27,018 bases of DNA from Fimenecus sp045632525 (GTDB lineage: Bacteria > Bacillota > Clostridia > Oscillospirales > Acutalibacteraceae), in the NCBI GenBank assembly GCA_045632525.1, contig JAZQWV010000069.1, forward strand, positions 1 to 27,018. Direction: 5' to 3'. Position numbers and translations under genes: made by a program. Positions 20,982 to 27,018 of the stretch are shown here, in pieces (positions within the stretch are counted from its first letter, which is position 1; each line of letters opens with the position of its first letter). The notes under the pieces were generated by a model. That model was not told the DNA's origin. It saw nothing but the letters and a program-made list of their open reading frames with translations, and ran no database searches.

Positions 20982-21389
20982 TTAATCTGGGTAATCAAAT
21001 TTTGTGTAAGTTTCGCTACCTGCTGTGCAAGTAACTTTAATTCTGTAGTCAGCAAAAATGTTGATTAATCTTGTTTCTTCAAGTACAAGATAGGTACCTG
21101 TGCCTGACTTTGTCCAAGTTTCAAGTGTTTTGTAGCCAGTTGATTCTTCTTTCTGGAATTCAATTTTAATATAAAGCGATGTTGAATATTGTGATTGTAG
21201 AACTACGTATGAAGTAGAATTTAATCCACTGATGGTAAATGATGTAGCAACACTATTAATTGTTGTGAAGCAAGGCATAATTTCATAATTATCTTCAATA
21301 ACAGCAGCAGAAGAATTCAATGCAAAAACAGAAAGCAACATTGTAAGAATCAAAATAATACTTACACTTTTCTTAATAATATTTGTCAT
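20982..21389 (-). CDS. Small secreted protein, unknown function
   Basis: The 135-residue precursor has a clear Sec signal peptide (residues 1-29, hydrophobic IILILTMLLSVFAL then NSSAA, cleavage near residue 29), leaving about 105 residues that look beta-rich (TSFTISGLNSTSYVVLQS, TYLVLEETRLINIFADYRIK). It reminds me of small secreted Clostridia proteins of the DUF6147 kind, with the pattern of a central 'ETWTK' and a final 'YRIK/YRV', but I cannot confirm it. AAGGGGGTGA precedes the start and lies in the 3' arm of a hairpin (21400-21434). It follows the sigma/anti-sigma pair on the same strand and may be an effector or target of it. Confidence 0.82.
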   Translation of the reverse strand: MTNIIKKSVSIILILTMLLSVFALNSSAAVIEDNYEIMPCFTTINSVATSFTISGLNSTSYVVLQSQYSTSLYIKIEFQKEESTGYKTLETWTKSGTGTYLVLEETRLINIFADYRIKVTCTAGSETYTKFDYPD

Positions 21390-21399
21390 AAAAAATTCA

Positions 21400-21434
21400 C
21401 CCCCTTAAACTACTGAAATCGTTTTAAAAGGGGG
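21400..21434 (-). promoter_or_regulatory. Hairpin combining terminator and ribosome site
   Basis: Minus-strand CCCCCTT (21428-21434) pairs with AAGGGGG (21400-21406), extended by 4 bp (AAAC/GTTT) after a 3-nt bulge, loop of 10. The second arm is the ribosome site of the secreted-protein gene and is followed by TGAATTTTTT and ATG. It can act as terminator of the anti-sigma gene or as a lid on translation. Confidence 0.6.
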
Positions 21435-21446
21435 GGTTGTTATATA

Positions 21447-22076
21447 TTATTTTATAGCTGTAGCAATGTTTAACATTTCTTCTTTTGTTATATCGCCTTT
21501 AATTTGATATATATAGTCATTTTCAACCCAAATAAGATTGCTAACATTTGACAAACTGATACCGTAAGTGTATTCTTTATTACCAACTACAATTATTTCT
21601 GTTTCAATATCTTCAGTATTAAAGTCTATTTCTATTGATGAAGAACATTTAACAATAGTGAATTTTGAATTGCTTGAAGATGAATATGCATAAAGTACAC
21701 CTTTGGAACTAGGTTGCGTATCTTCCAACTCAAATCCTTCTGGTATGTAACCTACTGTTATTTCATCAGGAACAGAATTTTTATTATTTTTTGTCATTTG
21801 ATATCTGCTTGCAATATTGAAATTATCAATAAAAGAATCTCTTGAAGAAGGAAAAACAAACGCTGTCAGCAACAATGCAAGAAGCACCGCAGCCACAAGT
21901 ATAATCTTGATTGTTCTGGTTGTGAAATGATGATAAACATCACCACGCATTTTGTTCAAAAGAATATTCATTCGCTTTATATGTCTTTTGCTGAATTCAG
22001 GCTCGGGCAAGTCTTCGGGGATAGTTGCAGCCCATTCTTCAAAAGAAAGAACACACGCTTTTGCAAATTTACTCAT
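21447..22076 (-). CDS. Membrane anti-sigma factor with DUF4367-like domain
   Basis: The 209-residue protein begins with a cytoplasmic part of about 60 residues (SFEEWAATIPEDLPEPEFS), one membrane helix (about 61-78, IILVAAVLLALLLTAFVF) and an extracytoplasmic domain whose end, NLIWVENDYIYQIKGDITKEEM, is typical of DUF4367. Such proteins bind and hold the sigma factor encoded next to them until an envelope signal. ATG 22076 follows GAGGGTGA at 6 nt and overlaps the sigma stop by 8 bp, so production is coupled; a TTG/GTG-type start 15 bp earlier is less likely. No zinc-binding anti-sigma HxxxCxxC motif is present. Confidence 0.85.
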   Translation of the reverse strand: MSKFAKACVLSFEEWAATIPEDLPEPEFSKRHIKRMNILLNKMRGDVYHHFTTRTIKIILVAAVLLALLLTAFVFPSSRDSFIDNFNIASRYQMTKNNKNSVPDEITVGYIPEGFELEDTQPSSKGVLYAYSSSSNSKFTIVKCSSSIEIDFNTEDIETEIIVVGNKEYTYGISLSNVSNLIWVENDYIYQIKGDITKEEMLNIATAIK

Positions 22077-22611
22077 TTTCTTCACCCTCAAGATATTCTT
22101 TCACGCGTTGCATACCAATCATGCATCTTTTTCTAACAAGTGGTTTTGAAATATTTAATGCTTTGCTGATTTCTTCACCACTATAATTACATACATATTT
22201 TAAGTAGAAAACATTTTGATATTCAGGTGGCAAGCTGTTTATTGCGTCTTTTAACTGCATTTCATCGAAAATATCAAAATCTTTTTCTTTAAGACCGATA
22301 AAATCTGTAACATCGGCCTCGACTACGCGGTCAGAATGTTTCTTTTCCTTTCGATACATATCAATTGATATATTTCTTGAAACTATTCTAACATAGTTCA
22401 ATACACTTTTATCGTCGAAATTTTTGCTGATGTTATGAAAATTCTTTGCCAACTGCAAAAATATTTCTTGTGTGCAGTCTTCAGCAATTTGCTTGTGCTT
22501 AACATGGTCATAAGCAATGCGATATACCAAACCACGATATTTGTAATAAAAGACTTCAAATTGTGACTCGTCTTCAGCGTTTTGAAGCGCTGCAAAAAAT
22601 ATGGTTAGCAT
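22069..22611 (-). CDS. ECF-type RNA polymerase sigma factor
   Basis: This 180-residue protein has sigma region 2 (about 15-85: FEVFYYKYRGLVYRIAYDHV, AEDCTQEIFLQLAKN, NYVRIVSRNISIDMYRKEKK) and region 4 (about 123-172: INSLPPEYQNVFYLKYV, then YSGEEISKALNISKPLVRKR), with no region 3, so it belongs to the extracytoplasmic function class. It heads a minus-strand unit with its DUF4367 anti-sigma factor. The start has a GGGAGTGG site. A sigma-A like promoter (22635-22663) precedes it; I saw no copy of it at the 20982 gene, so its regulon is not revealed here. Confidence 0.92.
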   Translation of the reverse strand: MLTIFFAALQNAEDESQFEVFYYKYRGLVYRIAYDHVKHKQIAEDCTQEIFLQLAKNFHNISKNFDDKSVLNYVRIVSRNISIDMYRKEKKHSDRVVEADVTDFIGLKEKDFDIFDEMQLKDAINSLPPEYQNVFYLKYVCNYSGEEISKALNISKPLVRKRCMIGMQRVKEYLEGEENE

Positions 22612-22634
22612 TATTATCCACTCCCTTTCGCTAA

Positions 22635-22663
22635 ATTATAACTTAATTCGACAAATAAAGCAA
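22635..22663 (-). promoter_or_regulatory. Promoter of the sigma/anti-sigma genes
   Basis: On the minus strand TTGCTT (22658-22663), 17 nt, TATAAT (22635-22640), about 24 bp before the ATG. Confidence 0.65.
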
Positions 22664-22706
22664 GACGGGACAAGTGAAGCAAAATCAAAAAAATTAATAA
22701 ATGTGG

Positions 22707-22761
22707 TTGAGTTTATAATGCATAAGTGGTATTCTATATTTATCCATTAATAAAGGATAAA
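22707..22761 (+). promoter_or_regulatory. GH35 promoter with palindromic operator candidate
   Basis: TTGAGT (22707-22712), 17 nt, TATTCT (22730-22735). TTTATCC (22739-22745) and GGATAAA (22755-22761) form an inverted repeat with 9 nt between, centred near the predicted transcript start. A TATAAT at 22714-22719 lacks a -35 and is probably not used. Confidence 0.5.
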
Positions 22762-22775
22762 TAAGGGGAACAAAA

Positions 22776-24527
22776 ATGACATTTGAAGTTAAAGGTAATC
22801 AATTTATAAAAGACGGCAAAGAAATAAAACTAATTTCAGGTGCGGTGCATTATTTCAGAAACATGCCTGACACATGGCGAGATATTTTCAAAAAACTTCG
22901 CGCAATCGGTTGCAACTGTGTTGAAACTTATTGTGCTTGGAATATGCACGAAAAAAAGCCCGATGTTTATGACTTTGAGAATAATCTTGATATTGCCAAA
23001 TTCTTAAAAATCGCACAGGAAGAAGGTCTTATGGCTATTGTAAGACCGGGACCATACATTTGCTCTGAATGGGAATTTGGTGGACTTCCTTGGTGGATTC
23101 AAGCAGACGAGAATATGGAAATCCGTTGCTCAAATAAGGCATATATCGAGCGTTTTGATAAATATTTGGATAAACTCTTTGAACAGGTAGGACCTTTGCT
23201 TTGCACCAATGGTGGCAATGTTATCATGATGCAATGCGAGAACGAATATGGATATTATGGTGACGATAAAGAATATCTTGCATATCTTCGTGACGGATAC
23301 ATAAAGCGTGGTATTGATGTGCCACTTTTCACATCCGACGGAACATCAAAAGAAAATCTTTTAGACGGTAGCATTGACGGTTGTTTCTCAACTCTCAATT
23401 TTGGTAGCCGTGTTGAAGAAAACTTTAAAGCGCACGACGAATTGTTCCCCGATGCACCAAAAATGTGCATGGAAATGTGGAATGGCTGGTTTGATGCTTG
23501 GGGCGAAGAATATCACCATACAACATCAGCAGAAGATTATGCTAAAGTTGTTGACGATATGTTAGCTCGTGGCAGTCTTAATATGTATATGTTCATTGGT
23601 GGCACAAACTTCGGTTTCACAAGTGGTGCTAATCATTATGAAGTTTTTGCTCCCGATGTTACAAGCTATGACTATGACGCAATGCTCACAGAATGTGGCG
23701 ATGTTACTCCAAAATATCACGCAGTAAGAGAAGTAATAAAGAAATATGTTGATGGTGATTTGCCCGAAATCCCTGCAAATCGTGAGAAAAAAGCTTATGG
23801 CAAAGTAAAACTTACAGAGGTCGCAAGTCTTTTTGATAACCTAGAAACCCTTGCAGAGAAAAAACATAATGATGTGCCACTCTGTATGGAAAAGAACGGT
23901 CAGGGCTATGGCTATATTGCATATACAACAATTCTTAACCGTGATTATATTGACACAACACTTTCTTTTGAAAGCCTTGGTGACCGTGCACAGATTTACA
24001 TAAATCGTGAACTTGCTGGCATTGTTTATATCAATGATGAAAAACTGGAAATTAATATAAACGCAAAAGCAGGGGACAGACTTACAATTCTTTGCGAAAA
24101 TATGGGTCGTGCTAACTTTGGTGCGAAGATGATGCGCAAAAAGGGTATTGCAGGTCGCTGTCTACTCAATAAAACAATCCATTTCAACTGGGATGTTTAT
24201 TGCCTTGAAATGGATAATCTTCATAAGGTTATTTATTCTAATAAAGCACCTGTTGAAAAATCTGCATTTTATAAAGGCACATTCACCATTAACGATGCAA
24301 AAGATACTTTTGTAAAGCTTGATAACTTTACAAAGGGCTTTGTGACAATTAATGGATTTAACCTTGGCAGATATTGGGAAATTGGTCCACAAGTGACACT
24401 TTATCTCCCTGCATCACTTTTAAATGTTGGTGAAAACGAAATCGTTGTATTTGAAAGTGACGGAATAAAGGGTGAACCCGTTGTAGAATTTGTTGACACA
24501 CCAATATTGGATAAAAATAAGCAATAA
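22776..24527 (+). CDS. Beta-galactosidase, glycoside hydrolase family 35
   Basis: GH35 enzymes hydrolyse terminal beta-galactose by a retaining mechanism. The 583-residue product has no signal peptide, so it acts in the cytoplasm on imported galactosides. Visible features: SGAVHYFRNMPDTWRD near the N-terminus, the family signature RPGPYICSEWEFGGLP (90-105), the acid/base Glu157 in QCENEYG, the nucleophile Glu233 in CMEMWNGWFDAWG, and FIGGTNFGF (about 274-282). The C-terminal half holds the usual beta-sandwich domains, with FNLGRYWEIGPQVTLYLP near the end. The length fits the short bacterial/animal type. AAGGGGAAC lies before the ATG. An inverted repeat at the promoter suggests specific repression or activation. 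No terminator is evident after it. Confidence 0.95.
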   Translation: MTFEVKGNQFIKDGKEIKLISGAVHYFRNMPDTWRDIFKKLRAIGCNCVETYCAWNMHEKKPDVYDFENNLDIAKFLKIAQEEGLMAIVRPGPYICSEWEFGGLPWWIQADENMEIRCSNKAYIERFDKYLDKLFEQVGPLLCTNGGNVIMMQCENEYGYYGDDKEYLAYLRDGYIKRGIDVPLFTSDGTSKENLLDGSIDGCFSTLNFGSRVEENFKAHDELFPDAPKMCMEMWNGWFDAWGEEYHHTTSAEDYAKVVDDMLARGSLNMYMFIGGTNFGFTSGANHYEVFAPDVTSYDYDAMLTECGDVTPKYHAVREVIKKYVDGDLPEIPANREKKAYGKVKLTEVASLFDNLETLAEKKHNDVPLCMEKNGQGYGYIAYTTILNRDYIDTTLSFESLGDRAQIYINRELAGIVYINDEKLEININAKAGDRLTILCENMGRANFGAKMMRKKGIAGRCLLNKTIHFNWDVYCLEMDNLHKVIYSNKAPVEKSAFYKGTFTINDAKDTFVKLDNFTKGFVTINGFNLGRYWEIGPQVTLYLPASLLNVGENEIVVFESDGIKGEPVVEFVDTPILDKNKQ

Positions 24528-24555
24528 CATACCCATAAACTGACAATTGCGACGC

Positions 24556-24584
24556 TTGAAAAGGCGAAAAATATGTGATATAAT
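24556..24584 (+). promoter_or_regulatory. Sigma-A promoter of the Lgt-like gene
   Basis: TTGAAA (24556-24561), 17 nt ending in an extended TGA, TATAAT (24579-24584). The transcript would start near 24591, giving a leader of about 20 nt. Confidence 0.88.
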
Positions 24585-24610
24585 TTTGAAAAACAATGTG
24601 AGGTGATATT

Positions 24611-25540
24611 TTGCATAGATTTACTATCAATGGAATAACTGAGTATTATTTTGTTAGTGGTATAGGCTTTTATCTAATGTTGTTTTTGACTTTGTTTTAT
24701 TATAAGTCTAAAAGGAATGCAATGGGCTTGTATTCAAGAAATATCATATTCGCTGCAACTAAAATAAATAAAAATTTAGGGATAATAACAGAACTCTTGT
24801 TGTTTGCGATAGAGTCTTTGCTAGCAGCTTATCTTATAAGTTTTGCAGTCGGAAGTTTTAATCGCTCTTTTGGTGAGTTTATAGGTACGGGTGCAAACTA
24901 TTTTGGAATGTTGTTAACGATTTTGTTTTTCTGGATTATTTTGTCGTTACTTCTTATGGCTAATCCATTAAAAATATTGGATATTTCAACAATGTATTTA
25001 CCGGTACATTTGTTTTTTGTAAAACTTTCCTGTTATTGTACTGGTTGCTGTTGGGGAATTTCGTGGGAACATGGTCCTTATAATTATCATCCTAACCATC
25101 CGGGAAACCAAGTACCTGTTCAACTTATAGAGGCGATTTGGGCTTTGCTGATTTTCTTGTTTTTACTATGGTATAGAAAAAAAGCAAAAACCGGCTCATT
25201 ATTTCCAATATATATGATTTTATATTCAGCAACAAGATTTTTAAGTGAATTTTTCAGACATGAAGAAAATGTTTTAGGGCCTTTAAAAATGTATCATATT
25301 TTATGCTTAATTGGCATAGCTTATGGTTTTTTCCATTTGTCTTTCTTGCATTTTTACAGAGATACAATTAATGAGGTCTTTGATAATATTCATGGTAAAT
25401 TAGATGCCAAAATTGCAGGTTATGAAACTGCCAAAATAGCAAGAATTGCAGAAGAAAAAGAAAAAGAAGAAGCAGAACGCCTTGCTAGGTTAGAAAAAGC
25501 AAAACAAAATAGAGCAAAAGCAAAGGCTAGAAAAAAATAA
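24611..25540 (+). CDS. Lgt-like membrane protein with basic coiled-coil tail
   Basis: The product (309 residues) resembles prolipoprotein diacylglyceryl transferases, which attach diacylglycerol to lipoprotein cysteines. Family-like blocks are KLSCYCTGCCWGISW (138-152, compare 'R.G.F.NGCCYG'), HPGNQVPVQLIEA (163-175, compare 'HPTQLYE') and YSATRFLSEFFRHEE (205-219, compare 'Y...RF..E..R'). About six to seven membrane helices are predicted. Departures from classical Lgt are the Lys in place of the leading Arg, VPVQLIE, and a C-terminal extension of about 45 residues rich in Glu, Lys, Arg and Ala, likely a cytoplasmic coiled coil. It may be a paralogue with another acceptor; the housekeeping Lgt is probably elsewhere. 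The start is TTG, chosen because GAGGTG stands 5 nt upstream and no in-frame ATG fits. Confidence 0.78.
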   Translation: MHRFTINGITEYYFVSGIGFYLMLFLTLFYYKSKRNAMGLYSRNIIFAATKINKNLGIITELLLFAIESLLAAYLISFAVGSFNRSFGEFIGTGANYFGMLLTILFFWIILSLLLMANPLKILDISTMYLPVHLFFVKLSCYCTGCCWGISWEHGPYNYHPNHPGNQVPVQLIEAIWALLIFLFLLWYRKKAKTGSLFPIYMILYSATRFLSEFFRHEENVLGPLKMYHILCLIGIAYGFFHLSFLHFYRDTINEVFDNIHGKLDAKIAGYETAKIARIAEEKEKEEAERLARLEKAKQNRAKAKARKK

Positions 25541-25552
25541 TATATAAAAGTA

Positions 25553-25586
25553 AAATACCGAAGAAATTTTAAGTTCTTCGGTATTT
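25553..25586. terminator. Bidirectional terminator between Lgt-like gene and NRPS
   Basis: AAATACCGAAGAA (25553-25565) pairs perfectly over 13 bp with TTCTTCGGTATTT (25574-25586). A-rich and T-rich flanks give U-tracts in both directions. Confidence 0.95.
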
Positions 25587-25587
25587 T

Positions 25588-27018
25588 TTACTTTGTCATT
25601 AAATCGATAATGATTTGCGCCACTTTCTCACTTCTTTCTGTCTGGAAATAGTGAGACTCAGTATCGATATAATGCAACTTATCAAAATTATTTGCAAGAG
25701 TTTTCCATAACTTTTCAGCAACTGCGTAATTTTGTGTGAAAATATCAGTTTTACTAATGATTACAGATGTCTTTGCATTAATTGGTGTTGCTCGTTTGTA
25801 GAAATACTCTGTCATAAAGTCTGTATCTTTGCGGAAATTTTCAACCATATTATAGTTGCTTTCAGCAGAGAATTTCTCAATTGGCGCACCAGCTTTAATA
25901 AGCTTGCGCTGAATGGAACGCTTGAATTTATAGTTCCAACCATTGTGCTTTGGTGGTTTTGCAGGTGGAATATAGCCGCCTGTAATATAGTTAGAAACAT
26001 TTATATTTTGCGCTTCTAGAATATTTATAAGTTGCAAAGCAACTGCGGTACCAGCACAATGAGAATAAATATTGATTTCTTTTGTCTTTGATAACTCTAA
26101 AATTTTATTAGCAACAATTTCGCATTGTTCATAAGAACGAAGATAATCAACGTAATATACAGACAATTCTGGTGCAAGTGTCGCTAAATCTCTTGTGAGT
26201 GCAGCAAAAGCAGAAGCATCGCCACCAGCATAAGGAATCAAAATCAAAGCTTGAGTTGAACCAAATACATTTCTTAAAGTGTAGAAGCCATCACTATCAA
26301 CGATTGTATCACTTTCTATGAATTTTGCTAACTTTTCAGGTGTTGGATTTGCAATGAAATCGGCAGCAGAAACATTTTGCATTCCATTTTCAGAAAGAAT
26401 TGCAATCATATCAAGGCTAGTACCACCAAGAGTGAAGAAACTTTCATTTTTTCCCACGAAATTAATTCCCAAAGTATCTTGGAATAATCCGCAAACAATT
26501 TTTTCTGTGTCTGTAACAGGTTCTTCTTTTATTGCTGTGTTATCAAAAACAACATCAATATTTTTAAGTGCCTTTCGGTCAAGTTTACCACTTTGATTGA
26601 GTGGCATTTTGGGGATAAATTGGAATTTAGCAGGAACCATATACTGTGGCAATTTGCTCTCGCAATGTGAGATAATTTGAAGAATTGCATTTGGGTTGCC
26701 ACAGCAGAAAGCAACAAGCACATCTTGTCCGTTGTTCTCTTTAATAATTACAGCAACCGACTCAATATCAGAAATTTCACTAATTACCTTCTCAATTTCG
26801 CCAAGTTCCACACGCTGACCATTGAGCTTGATTTGTCCGTCCATTCTACCCACATAGATAATCTGACCATCGTTTCTCCAGTAAGCAAGGTCACCGGTTT
26901 TGTAGAGTTTACCAGAACCGAATGGATTGTCTATGAACTTCTCATTTGTTAATTGTTCGTTGTTCAAGTATCCTTGACCAACATTAACACCAGCAATGCA
27001 TAGTTCACCTGTTACACC
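25588..27018 (-). CDS. Nonribosomal peptide synthetase, 3' end (A-T-TE), partial
   Basis: The frame stays open to the window edge, so this is the last 476 residues of a larger synthetase. Numbered from the edge: adenylation core end with GELCIAG (4-10), YKTGDL (39-44), GRMDGQIKLNGQRVELGEIE (57-76) and the A10 lysine in NQSGKLDRKAL (Lys145); carrier domain with LGGTSL (phosphopantetheine Ser201); thioesterase from about 256, with IPYAGGDASAF, the nucleophile block YSHCAGTAV (Cys321 where family members usually have Ser), SKTDIF (Asp425, likely) and ESHYFQT (His456). The thioesterase would release the finished peptide by hydrolysis or cyclisation. The residues that select the amino acid lie outside the window, so the product is unknown. 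An apparent start at 26967 is an internal TTG, not the true start. Confidence 0.92.
   Translation of the reverse strand, partial: GVTGELCIAGVNVGQGYLNNEQLTNEKFIDNPFGSGKLYKTGDLAYWRNDGQIIYVGRMDGQIKLNGQRVELGEIEKVISEISDIESVAVIIKENNGQDVLVAFCCGNPNAILQIISHCESKLPQYMVPAKFQFIPKMPLNQSGKLDRKALKNIDVVFDNTAIKEEPVTDTEKIVCGLFQDTLGINFVGKNESFFTLGGTSLDMIAILSENGMQNVSAADFIANPTPEKLAKFIESDTIVDSDGFYTLRNVFGSTQALILIPYAGGDASAFAALTRDLATLAPELSVYYVDYLRSYEQCEIVANKILELSKTKEINIYSHCAGTAVALQLINILEAQNINVSNYITGGYIPPAKPPKHNGWNYKFKRSIQRKLIKAGAPIEKFSAESNYNMVENFRKDTDFMTEYFYKRATPINAKTSVIISKTDIFTQNYAVAEKLWKTLANNFDKLHYIDTESHYFQTERSEKVAQIIIDLMTK

Noticed and set aside
22714..22719. TATAAT as the GH35 -10
   Set aside because: No -35 is found at 16-18 nt upstream; TTGAGT with TATTCT fits better.

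Overview
The window comes from a low-GC, spore-forming Clostridium-type Firmicute, most likely a gut member of the Oscillospiraceae/Ruminococcaceae. The evidence is the rpsM-rpsK-rpsD-rpoA-rplQ order, AT-rich spacers with strong GGAGG-type ribosome sites, a SpoVT sporulation regulator, an anaerobic (radical SAM) sulfatase-maturing enzyme and a glycan-foraging gene set. Genus is an inference; no rRNA or tRNA gene is present.

Layout. (1) 29-2908: end of the ribosomal protein/RNA polymerase alpha operon with a strong terminator. (2) 2941-5640: an accessory patch with two small four-helix membrane proteins and a secreted zinc phospholipase C-like protein preceded by a 15-codon leader ORF. The patch is bracketed by two diverged copies of one terminator plus the 3' end of a small membrane-protein gene, so it looks like an insertion. 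(3) 5338-8275: a minus-strand operon (phosphoesterase, nagA, small membrane protein) and a plus-strand operon of three overlapping small unknown genes diverge from one promoter with a shared -10. (4) 8288-9810: an AGCS sodium/amino acid symporter. (5) 9821-13334: a five-helix membrane-anchored sulfatase with a CSPAR formylglycine motif, followed on the same strand by the radical SAM enzyme predicted to mature it. Between them lies a string of hairpins built on 7-nt TCGATAT/ATATCGA spacers, which probably forms the structured 5' leader of the maturase mRNA. (6) 13387-16286: PlsC acyltransferase, a VanY-type D,D-carboxypeptidase and an unknown Gly-Asn-Thr-rich surface protein. (7) 16338-20881: intergenic palindromic repeats, spoVT, a three-gene BcgI-like type IIB restriction-modification system, a fossil copy of the 5' end of a spoVT-like gene, and three identical 18-bp repeats. 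(8) 20938-22663: sigma factor, DUF4367-type anti-sigma factor and a small secreted protein. (9) 22707-25586: GH35 beta-galactosidase and an Lgt-like membrane protein. (10) 25588-27018: the end of a nonribosomal peptide synthetase (adenylation, carrier, thioesterase) running off the window; its thioesterase appears to have Cys rather than Ser as nucleophile.

How the parts fit. NagA, GH35 and the sulfatase/maturase pair suggest use of sulfated, galactose- and GlcNAc-containing host glycans such as mucin (inference). The restriction-modification genes sit between functional spoVT and a fossil spoVT 5' end in the same orientation, the pattern expected if an island entered the 5' end of spoVT and rebuilt the gene. 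The least explained items are the maturase leader, the spoVT fossil with its repeats, and the flanking duplications around the phospholipase patch.
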